In this document: piece after piece, positions 47,358 to 53,351 of the stretch
Numbering within the stretch: the stretch's first letter is position 1
How the letters are laid out: each line of letters starts with the position of its first letter
NCBI RefSeq assembly: GCF_000159995.1
Contig: NZ_GG700644.1
Location: 1 to 53,351 of the forward strand
Reading direction: 5' to 3'
DNA: 53,351 bases
Source: Alloprevotella tannerae ATCC 51259
GTDB taxonomy: Bacteria > Bacteroidota > Bacteroidia > Bacteroidales > Bacteroidaceae
The notes under the pieces: generated by a model
Database searches by the model: none
What the model saw: the letters and a program-made list of their open reading frames with translations, nothing else
Told to the model about the DNA's origin: nothing
Translations under genes and position numbers: made by a program

Positions 47358-47649
47358 ATGATGGAAACAGCAAGAGATTTGAACATGGGGACAGACGAGA
47401 TGCAGCTGGTCGTCTCGGCATTGAGAGGTGTGGAGAAACGAATAGTGGAAGTGGCACAGACGCACAAGCCACTCTTTGCAGGAGAACTTTTCCTCACGAG
47501 TAAGGAAGTGTGCGAACGACTGCATATCGGTCCTCGTACTTTACAGGACTACCGCGACAGGAAGATTATCCCCTACACGCAGTTTTGCATGGAAGATACC
47601 CTACAAGGCTTCGGATTTGGAGAAGATGTTGGAGGAGAATTATAAGTGA
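47358..47649 (+). pseudogene. Frameshifted small helix-turn-helix protein of mobile-element type
   Basis: The first 75 codons encode MMETARDLNMGTDEMQLVVS, then the HTH part FLTSKEVCERLHIGPRTLQ and DYRDRKIIPYTQF. After the T-run at 47583-47586 the frame is wrong and ends at 47645 in a Gly/Glu-rich tail. Removing one T gives AWKIPYKASDLEKMLEENYK and a stop at 47647, the normal end of this family, which is common in Bacteroidales conjugative transposons. So it is a one-base-insertion pseudogene (or sequencing error). It starts 16 bp after the IS end and marks the cargo as derived from a larger element. Confidence 0.75.
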
Positions 47650-47774
47650 GGGGATTGATTTTATATAACTGAAAATCTTCATATTCTATTTCACAATATG
47701 CTGTTTGACTTATAAAATAAATTTAGACATTCAACACACATAAGTGTTTATTGCAAAATACTTATTTTTGGGTA
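47650..47774. other. Intergenic DNA upstream of the TetR promoter
   Basis: AT-rich, no gene. It forms the first part of the ~310-bp gap before the regulator gene; the rest holds the promoter, a leader hairpin and a candidate operator described separately. Confidence 0.5.
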
Positions 47775-47805
47775 TTGCGGTGTTTTTATATCTTTACTAC
47801 TTTTG
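47775..47805 (+). promoter_or_regulatory. Promoter of the TetR-ABC operon
   Basis: TTG at 47775-47777, 20 nt, then TACTTTTG at 47798-47805. The transcript would carry a leader of about 150 nt ahead of the tetR-like start at 47962. Confidence 0.65.
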
Positions 47806-47824
47806 CAAAATAAACATTGCAACT

Positions 47825-47974
47825 ATGCGAATACACACTATTTATATAGTAAAAGCGCAAATAGGCTCGTTCAATCTATCGCACCGTTTTATAATCGAAC
47901 GGTGCGATTTTTTTATGAACAAAATAGAACTTAGTTCATTATTTAAAGTTTTCATGGGCGTATGCAGAAACTGA
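47825..47974 (+). CDS. Possible leader peptide overlapping the TetR gene
   Basis: An ATG at 47825, 20 nt after the promoter box, opens a 49-codon frame (MRIHTIYIVKAQIGSF...FKVFMGVCRN). It contains the terminator-like hairpin and its stop (47972-47974) overlaps the first codons of the TetR gene. Translation across the hairpin could prevent it from forming, or couple translation to the regulator. Coding is not proven: there is no clear ribosome-binding site, and the frame might be incidental. I list it because it explains the leader's layout. Confidence 0.3.
   Translation: MRIHTIYIVKAQIGSFNLSHRFIIERCDFFMNKIELSSLFKVFMGVCRN
47878..47914 (+). promoter_or_regulatory. Terminator-like hairpin in the TetR leader (attenuator or operator)
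   Basis: ATCGCACCGTT (47878-47888) and AACGGTGCGAT (47898-47908) pair perfectly for 11 bp with a 9-nt loop, followed by a run of seven Ts (47908-47914). Placed between promoter and gene, it has the form of an attenuator. As a 31-bp palindrome it could instead be a repressor operator. Confidence 0.6.
47915..47939. promoter_or_regulatory. Candidate TetR operator palindrome
   Basis: ATGAAC (47915-47920) and GTTCAT (47934-47939) form an inverted repeat, with a tighter GAAC-TTA-GTTC palindrome at 47927-47937. It lies 22 bp upstream of the regulator ATG. TetR proteins usually bind short palindromes near their own gene. Confidence 0.4.
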
Positions 47975-48576
47975 AGGACGATATTCGGCAGCGTATCGTT
48001 GCCGTAGCGCGCGAGGAATTCATCGCTCACGGCGCACGCAGCACGTCTATCCGCACGGTGGCGCGGCGTGCAGGCATTGCTGCGGGTAACGTGTACAACT
48101 ACTTCCGTAGCAAGGACGAGCTGTTTTGCGAGGTATTGCGGCCGCTGCTCAACGAACTGAACCGCTACATTCTGTCGCACAACGAGGAGCGGCACCTCAG
48201 CATAGAGGTGTTCGACGCACTCGATTTTCAGAACGAATACATCGGCGCAATGAAGCGAATGGTGAGGCTTTACCGCCCCGAGCTTCGGCTGTTGCTGTTC
48301 AATGCCGAAGGCACATCGCTTGCGGGGTACAAGGAGAGAATAGTTGAGCACCAGCTGAAAGCAGGCAAGGAATACTTACGACTGATGAAAGCGCGCTATC
48401 CGCACATCAACATCGACATATCGCCTTTCTTCCTGCACATTGCGAGTTCTATGTGGGTGAACATCTTCTGCGAGCTTGTGGAGCACGAAGACTACGACGA
48501 AAGCGAGGTGAACCGTGCGCTCGAGCAGTATGCCGTTTACAGTATGGCAGGGTGGAGAGAACTGATGAAACCGTAG
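47962..48576 (+). CDS. TetR/AcrR-family transcriptional regulator
   Basis: A 204-residue repressor. The N-terminal TetR DNA-binding domain (about 1-55) reads KDDIRQRIVAVAREEFIAHG, then the helix-turn-helix STSIRTVARRAGIAAGNVYN and YFRSKDELF. The rest is a helical ligand and dimer domain (NEERHLSIEVFDALDF to VYSMAGWRELM). It is the first gene of the operon with two ABC half-transporters, 32 nt before the first. The usual logic is repression lifted by a transported compound; here the compound is unknown. Base composition is GC-richer than the chromosome, in line with transfer. Confidence 0.9.
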   Translation: MQKLKDDIRQRIVAVAREEFIAHGARSTSIRTVARRAGIAAGNVYNYFRSKDELFCEVLRPLLNELNRYILSHNEERHLSIEVFDALDFQNEYIGAMKRMVRLYRPELRLLLFNAEGTSLAGYKERIVEHQLKAGKEYLRLMKARYPHINIDISPFFLHIASSMWVNIFCELVEHEDYDESEVNRALEQYAVYSMAGWRELMKP

Positions 48577-48608
48577 AAACAATAACCTTTTAACATATAT
48601 AGAAGAAG

Positions 48609-50363
48609 ATGATAAGAATACTGAAACGCTTAGGACATTACATGGGAGGGCGCAAGACGTTGCTGCCCTGCTCGGTTGTGCTGTCGGCAGTGAACGGACT
48701 GCTGTCGCTCGTACCCTTTATTTTCCTGTGGTTGGTGGTGCGCACGCTGCTCACTTCCGACGGAAACCTTGCCGATACGCCCGTATGGGACTATGCCATT
48801 GCGGCTTTCGTGGTGTCGGTGGCAAATGTTTTGCTCTATTTTGCCGCCCTCATGCTCTCGCATCTTTCCGCTTTCCGCATCGAAACCAATATGCGGCGCA
48901 CTGCCATGGAACGGCTGATGTGTGTTCCGTTGGGATTTTTCGACACGCAGAACACGGGGCGCATGCGCAAGATAATAGACGAAGATTCGAGCCAGACCCA
49001 CACTTTCGTGGCACACATACTGCCCGATGTGGCAGGCAGCGTGGTGGCTCCGATAGGCATTATAGTACTTCTGCTTGCCGTAGACTGGCAGTTGGGCATT
49101 GCTGCAATGGTACCGATAGTGTGCGCCTTCGGCATCATGGGCTACATGATGAACCCTAAGAACAACGATTTCCAGCGTATGTACCTCGATGCACAGGAGA
49201 AAATGAGTGCCGAAGCCGTGGAATACGTGCGCGGAATACCCGTCGTGAAGGTTTTCCAACAGACGGTATTCTCGTTCAAACGCTTTCATGACAGCATCAT
49301 CAACTACCGCGACCTCGTCATCAGATACACCCTTCTGTGGCGCACGCCCATGTCTGCTTACACCATAGCCATCAATGCTTTCGCCTTTCTGCTTGTGCCT
49401 ACGGGCATCATACTGATAGGGCACGGCGGCGAAACTGCCATCATCGTTTCCGATATGGTGCTGTATGTGCTCATCGCACCCATCATTGCAGCAAACGTAA
49501 TGAAAGCCATGCACCTCAGTCAGAACCTCTTTCTGGCAAACGAAGCGGTAGACCGATTGGAGAAACTCACCGCCACGCCGCCGCTTCCTGAAAGTTCCGA
49601 ACCCGAGAAAGCGGCAGCCTTCGACGTCAGCCTGCGCAATGTGTCGTTCCGATACGAAGCGGCGGAGCGCGATGCCGTAAGCCACATCGACCTCGACATA
49701 CCGCAAGGCAAGACCGTCGCGCTTGTGGGAGCGTCCGGAAGCGGCAAGACAACCATCGCAAGGCTCATTCCACGCTTCTGGGACGTGCGCGAAGGCAGTT
49801 TGAAAATAGGCGGTGTGGACGTTCGGCACCTGGATAAGGCAACGCTGATGCGCAACGTGTCGTTCGTGTTTCAGAACACCCGACTGTTCAAGACCTCCAT
49901 TTTGGAGAACATACGCTACGGCAATCCCGATGCAACCATCGAGCAGGTGAACCGCGCCGTAGACCTTTCGCAGAGTCGGGAAATCATCGAGCGGCTGCCA
50001 CAGGGGCTGAATACCGTGATAGGAGCGGAGGGAACATACCTCTCTGGTGGCGAACAGCAGCGCATAGTGCTTGCCCGTGCCATTCTGAAAGATGCGCCCA
50101 TCGTGGTGCTCGACGAAGCTACTGCCTTTGCCGACCCCGAAAACGAGCACCTTATCAGGCAGGCATTTGCCCATCTGACTCGCGGAAAAACCGTGCTCAT
50201 GATAGCCCACCGACTGACCACCGTGCAAGATGCCGACAACATTGTCGTGGTGGACAAGGGCAGAATAGCCGAACAGGGCACCCACCAACAGCTCATGGAG
50301 CAAGCCACATTATATTATAAGATGTGGAACGAATACCAAAAGTCGGTGGCATGGAAACTATAA
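48609..50363 (+). CDS. ABC half-transporter A (TMD-NBD fusion)
   Basis: A 584-residue inner-membrane exporter-fold protein with six membrane segments in the first ~310 residues (LPCSVVLSAVNGLLSLVPFI, YAIAAFVVSVANVLLYFAAL and others). The nucleotide domain starts about 345 with Walker A GASGSGKTT near 375, then signature LSGGEQQR, Walker B IVVLDEATAFAD with catalytic Glu, and H-loop MIAHRL. The D-loop reads TAFADPENE in place of the common TSALD or TASLD. I recall this wording from the IrtA/YbtP-like siderophore group. It pairs with the next gene as a heterodimer. Preceded by AGAAGAAG. Confidence 0.92.
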   Translation: MIRILKRLGHYMGGRKTLLPCSVVLSAVNGLLSLVPFIFLWLVVRTLLTSDGNLADTPVWDYAIAAFVVSVANVLLYFAALMLSHLSAFRIETNMRRTAMERLMCVPLGFFDTQNTGRMRKIIDEDSSQTHTFVAHILPDVAGSVVAPIGIIVLLLAVDWQLGIAAMVPIVCAFGIMGYMMNPKNNDFQRMYLDAQEKMSAEAVEYVRGIPVVKVFQQTVFSFKRFHDSIINYRDLVIRYTLLWRTPMSAYTIAINAFAFLLVPTGIILIGHGGETAIIVSDMVLYVLIAPIIAANVMKAMHLSQNLFLANEAVDRLEKLTATPPLPESSEPEKAAAFDVSLRNVSFRYEAAERDAVSHIDLDIPQGKTVALVGASGSGKTTIARLIPRFWDVREGSLKIGGVDVRHLDKATLMRNVSFVFQNTRLFKTSILENIRYGNPDATIEQVNRAVDLSQSREIIERLPQGLNTVIGAEGTYLSGGEQQRIVLARAILKDAPIVVLDEATAFADPENEHLIRQAFAHLTRGKTVLMIAHRLTTVQDADNIVVVDKGRIAEQGTHQQLMEQATLYYKMWNEYQKSVAWKL

Positions 50364-50388
50364 ACCTAAACAGAAAGGACACAAGACA

Positions 50389-52116
50389 ATGATAAAATAT
50401 CTTCAACAACGGTTCGCCCTCACCGAAAAAGGAGCGAAAGACTTGCGGAAAGGCATCGTCTTCTCTACATTGATGAACCTCGCATTGATGCTGCCGCCCA
50501 CCTATTTGTTCTTCTTCCTCATGGAGTACATCGACTCCGAGACGCCCACCGAGCCGCACACGCTGTGGTTCTATGTGCTTGTGGCTTTGCTCTTGGCAGT
50601 GCTTATGTTCTTCATAGCCCTCCGACAGTACGACAGCACCTATACCACCGTCTACAACGAGAGTGCGCAACGCCGCATCGGAGTGGCAGAAAAGCTGCGC
50701 CGACTGCCCCTCGCTTTCTTCGGCGAGCGCAACCTTTCCGACCTCACCTCTACCGTGATGGAAGACTGCACGATGCTCGAGCAAACCTTCTCGCACGCTG
50801 TTCCCCAGCTGTTTGCGTCGGCTCTGAGCGTCGTCATCATCGCCGTGGGTATGTTCTCCTACAATTGGCACTTGGCTTTAGCCCTCTTTTGGGTCGTTCC
50901 GCTCGCCGTAACCGTACTGTTGCTGTCGCGCCGTCAGCTCCACAAAGCCTTCGTCCAACACTATAAAGTGAAGCGTGGCGTAACCGAACAGATACAGGAA
51001 GGGCTTGAATGTATGCAGGAAATAAGGTCGTACAGTGGCGAACAGGCATACTGCCGCAGCTTCGACAAGCGGCTGAAGAGCTACGAACGCGAGCTTGTGC
51101 GCGGCGAACTCGTGGCAGGTGCCTTCCTCAACCTCGCCGGAATGTTGCTCAAACTCGGCATGCCCACCGTTATATTGGTGGGAGCGTGGCTGTTGCAGCA
51201 GGGCGAAGTGTCGGTATTTACCTACTTGGCTTACCTCTTGGCATCGGCAATGGTCTACAATCCCATTATCGAAGTGTGCAACTACCTTGCCCTTCTCTCC
51301 TTCCTCGACGTGCGCATCAACCGTATGAAGGAAATAGAAAACATGCCTACGCAGGAGGGAAGTGCAGTCGTACAACTCGAAGACTACGACATCGAGTTCC
51401 GCAACGTAAGTTTTGCCTACGAAACCGAGAAGCAAGTGCTGCACAATGTTTCGTTCACGGCACGCCAAGGCACCGTTACCGCCCTCGTGGGGCCGTCGGG
51501 TGGGGGCAAAAGCACTACTGCCAAGCTCGCCGCACGCTTTTGGGACATCGCCGACGGACAAATTCTTGTGGGTGGAAACGACATCTCGAAGATTGACCCC
51601 GAAACGCTGCTGAAACACTATTCCATCGTCTTTCAGGACGTATTGCTGTTCAATGCCTCTATTGCCGACAATATCCGCATCGGCAAGCGCGACGCTACCG
51701 ACGAGGAAGTGCGCCACGTCGCCCGACTGGCGCAGTGCGACGACTTCATCAGCCGAATGCCGCAAGGTTACGATACCGTTATCGGCGAAAACGGCGAAAC
51801 CCTTTCGGGTGGCGAGCGGCAGCGCATCTCCATTGCCCGTGCCCTGCTGAAGAATGCCCCAATCATACTTCTCGACGAAGCCACCGCAAGCCTTGACGCT
51901 GAGAACGAGACGAAAATACAAGCGGGTATTTCCGAACTGGTGCGCAACAAGACCGTTATCATCATCGCACACCGTATGCGCACCGTCCGCAATGCCGAAC
52001 ACATCGTGGTGCTTAGTGGCGGTACGGTGAGCGAACAGGGAACGCCCGACGAACTGCTGACCCGCAACGGCGAGTTCGCCCGAATGGTTCGTCTGCAACA
52101 GGAAAAACGGCAATAA
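50389..52116 (+). CDS. ABC half-transporter B (TMD-NBD fusion)
   Basis: A 575-residue partner of the preceding half-transporter, 25 nt downstream with GAAAGGA before the start. It has six membrane segments (for example IVFSTLMNLALMLPPTYLFF, LYVLVALL-like and ALSVVIIAVGMFSYNWHLAL). The nucleotide domain has Walker A GPSGGGKSTT, signature LSGGERQR, Walker B IILLDEATASLD and H-loop IIAHRM. Both half-transporters keep the catalytic Glu, so both ATP sites look active. Substrate unknown: drug or peptide export and IrtAB/YbtPQ-like ferric-siderophore import are both possible. Codon use and GC match tetR and half-transporter A, not the chromosome. Confidence 0.92.
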   Translation: MIKYLQQRFALTEKGAKDLRKGIVFSTLMNLALMLPPTYLFFFLMEYIDSETPTEPHTLWFYVLVALLLAVLMFFIALRQYDSTYTTVYNESAQRRIGVAEKLRRLPLAFFGERNLSDLTSTVMEDCTMLEQTFSHAVPQLFASALSVVIIAVGMFSYNWHLALALFWVVPLAVTVLLLSRRQLHKAFVQHYKVKRGVTEQIQEGLECMQEIRSYSGEQAYCRSFDKRLKSYERELVRGELVAGAFLNLAGMLLKLGMPTVILVGAWLLQQGEVSVFTYLAYLLASAMVYNPIIEVCNYLALLSFLDVRINRMKEIENMPTQEGSAVVQLEDYDIEFRNVSFAYETEKQVLHNVSFTARQGTVTALVGPSGGGKSTTAKLAARFWDIADGQILVGGNDISKIDPETLLKHYSIVFQDVLLFNASIADNIRIGKRDATDEEVRHVARLAQCDDFISRMPQGYDTVIGENGETLSGGERQRISIARALLKNAPIILLDEATASLDAENETKIQAGISELVRNKTVIIIAHRMRTVRNAEHIVVLSGGTVSEQGTPDELLTRNGEFARMVRLQQEKRQ

Positions 52117-52209
52117 TACCTCTACACCAATCGCTCGCAAAGGATTATGGCAAACAGCAGTGTTTTGTTAAAAGTCAGATTTAGATTAATATAAAATCAG
52201 TATAAGTTA

Positions 52210-53130
52210 ACGTGAGTTCGATGAATTATAAGTGTCTATAGATTTGGTGATTAGCGAAATTTGTTGTAATTTTAAAGTGTTGATATACATAGAATTACAA
52301 ACAAAAATCGCTATGATCACCGAAGCCAAAGTTTCTGAAATATTTTGTATGGCAGACGACTTCTGCAAGTTTTTTGATGCTATGACGGCAAAATATGCGC
52401 TAAAACCTACCGGAAAAAGAAAATATCATCGAAGTTCCACGATGTCAAAGGCAGAAGTCATGCTGATAATGATTCTTTTCCACGACTCCGGTTATCGCTG
52501 CTTTAAACATTTCTATCTTGAAAAAGTATGCAGGCATCTTCGCCATCTGTTTCCCAAGGTTGTTTCTTATAACCGTTTAGTAGAATTGGAAAAGGAGGTA
52601 GCCGTACCCTTAACCTTATTTATCAAGAAGGTCCTCTTGGGCAAATGCACGGGCATAAGCTTTGTTGACAGTACACCATTGCGTGTCTGCAAAAACCAGA
52701 GAATACATATTCACAAAGTTTTCAAAGGCATAGCCCAAAGAGGAAAATGCTCTATGGGTTGGTTCTTCGGTTTCAAATTGCATTTGATTTGCAATGAGAA
52801 AGGAGAACTTCTCAACTTTATGATAACTCCGGGAGATGTAGATGACTGTAAGCCTTTGGAGTACAAAGCTTTTATAGAGTTCATACAAGGTAGGCTGTTC
52901 GGTGACAAGGGGTACATCGGCAAGAACCTCTTTCAAAGGCTTTTCGTTGATGGAATACAACTTATTACCAAATTGAAAAGTAACATGAAAGGAGCATTAA
53001 TGAGTGTTTCAGACAGACTTTTACTCAGAAAAAGAGCCATTATAGAGACTGTGAATGATGAACTTAAAAACATCGCACAGGTAGAGCACTCCAGGCATAG
53101 ATGCTTTGACAATTTCATCGTCAACTTATT
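52210..53130 (+). mobile_element. IS982-family copy 2, right end lost to another insertion
   Basis: The left end is ACGTGAGTTCGATGAATTAT, and the sequence is almost identical to the copy at 46317-47342, with scattered differences that cluster in the second half. At 53130 the similarity stops exactly where an IS5-like end begins, so about 110 bp including the right terminal repeat are missing here. Orientation is the same as in copy 1. Confidence 0.9.
52313..53130 (+). pseudogene. IS982-family transposase, interrupted at its 3' end
   Basis: The start MITEAKVSEIFCMADDFCKF matches copy 1, and the catalytic motifs FVDSTPLRVCKNQRIHIH, LFGDKGYIGKNL and ETVNDELKNIAQVEHSRHRC are kept. The last ~28 residues of the intact protein are replaced by sequence from the IS5-like element. 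The frame then reads on by chance to a stop at 53272. It carries substitutions such as DVDD for DIDD. It is unlikely to be functional, though all DDE residues lie before the break. Confidence 0.85.
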
Positions 53131-53351
53131 GAGACCTTTGCACAGCGATTGGTGTGTATTTTGTTTGTTAATTCATTGTATAATAGGAAGTTATTTCGTA
53201 TATTTGAGCATTAAAAACAGCATAATACTCCTCCCATGGCATACCAATCCAAGAATACCGATGAGCATGTAACATTTGCAGACGCACTCCTTTCAAAGCG
53301 TTATCGCAAAGCACAAAACGACTTCCTCAATCAGGTTGACACGCTTATCGA
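53131..53351 (+). mobile_element. Left part of an IS5-like element inserted in IS982 copy 2
   Basis: The element begins GAGACCTTTGCACAGCGATT, a terminal wording I associate with Bacteroidetes IS5/IS4-group elements. A transposase gene starts 105 bp further on. The element runs off the window, so its right end and target duplication cannot be checked. Confidence 0.7.
53236..53351 (+). CDS. IS5-family-like transposase, N-terminal fragment
   Basis: An open frame from ATG 53236 to the window edge (38 codons) reads MAYQSKNTDEHVTFADALLS and continues KRYRKAQNDFLNQVDTLI. It matches my memory of the N-terminus of IS5/IS1182-like transposases of Bacteroidales. The rest lies outside the window, so the catalytic part is not seen. 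Confidence 0.6.
   Translation, partial: MAYQSKNTDEHVTFADALLSKRYRKAQNDFLNQVDTLI

Larger units (their letters stand above)
46317..53130. mobile_element. Composite-transposon-like block flanked by two IS982-family copies
   Basis: Two nearly identical IS982-family copies in direct orientation enclose about 4.9 kb of DNA that is distinctly GC-richer than the rest of the window. The cargo is a frameshifted helix-turn-helix gene and a TetR-ABC-ABC operon. This is the expected architecture of a composite transposon or of a cassette amplified by IS recombination. The right copy has lost its last ~100 bp to an IS5-like insertion, so the block may no longer move as a unit. Confidence 0.72.

Noticed and set aside
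48630-50303. Long minus-strand frame opposite half-transporter A
   Set aside because: It is a shadow of the GC-rich coding strand; the encoded sequence is Cys/His-rich noise with no domain. The same applies to 50878-52140 opposite half-transporter B.
52232-53272. 346-residue frame across IS982 copy 2
   Set aside because: The end after 53130 is read-through into the IS5-like element, so it is not a natural protein. The start lies upstream of the family start at 52313.

Overview
The window looks like chromosomal DNA of a Bacteroidales bacterium, probably an oral or host-associated Prevotellaceae/Porphyromonadaceae relative. This is an inference from gene content. Supporting features are a pyruvate:ferredoxin oxidoreductase of about 1186 aa, a guaB / two parvulin-type isomerases / OstA-like / mutL cluster, DUF3078 and DUF4494 proteins, a fused Wzc-type tyrosine kinase with a Tyr-Gly tail, and repeated promoter signatures of the Bacteroidetes type (TTG or TTTG, about 19-21 nt, then TAnnTTTG). 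The DNA is AT-rich except for about 47.95-52.1 kb, which is visibly GC-richer with different codon use and looks horizontally acquired. Layout: (1) 1-730 holds the 3' end of an unknown gene, a 9-G tract and a four-tRNA cluster (Gly-Leu-Leu-Gly) behind a good promoter. (2) 0.8-8.65 kb holds a conserved hypothetical protein, then a minus-strand block clpC, rfbC, lepA, ftsE-like, lysC. (3) 8.65-12 kb holds a long perfect inverted repeat, a scrambled IS remnant and a wzc-like kinase. (4) 12.1-21 kb holds L-asparaginase, a lipoprotein/permease pair of a cobalamin/iron-type ABC importer without its ATPase, a 21-bp tandem repeat, an AAA-like protein with a degenerate P-loop, and PFOR with a strong terminator. 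(5) 21-25 kb holds an internally deleted IS982-family copy, thiL, a small outer-membrane beta-barrel protein and an iron-containing alcohol dehydrogenase. (6) 25.3-34.6 kb holds guaB, two periplasmic parvulin isomerases, an OstA/LptA-like protein, mutL and an OmpA-family protein. (7) 34.9-46.2 kb holds GH25, DUF4494 and yggS on minus, then a DUF3078 protein, pyrG, yidC, an S9 peptidase resembling DPP5, and an MFS permease interrupted at a 9-G tract. (8) 46.3-53.35 kb is a composite-transposon-like block. Two directly repeated, nearly identical IS982-family copies flank a frameshifted small helix-turn-helix gene and a TetR regulator with two ABC half-transporters. The right IS982 copy is itself cut by an IS5-like element that runs off the window end. 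Working together: the housekeeping genes cover envelope biogenesis (LptA-like, parvulins, YidC, OmpA), nucleotide synthesis (GuaB, PyrG), proteostasis (ClpC, LepA) and anaerobic pyruvate oxidation. The DPP5-like peptidase and MFS permease probably form a peptide-use unit, with the permease possibly switched by poly-G slippage. The most unusual block is the IS982-flanked TetR/ABC cassette. Its roughly 150-nt leader contains a terminator-like hairpin inside a short overlapping reading frame, which is compatible with attenuation on top of TetR control. No CRISPR array, prophage or complete new defence system was seen.
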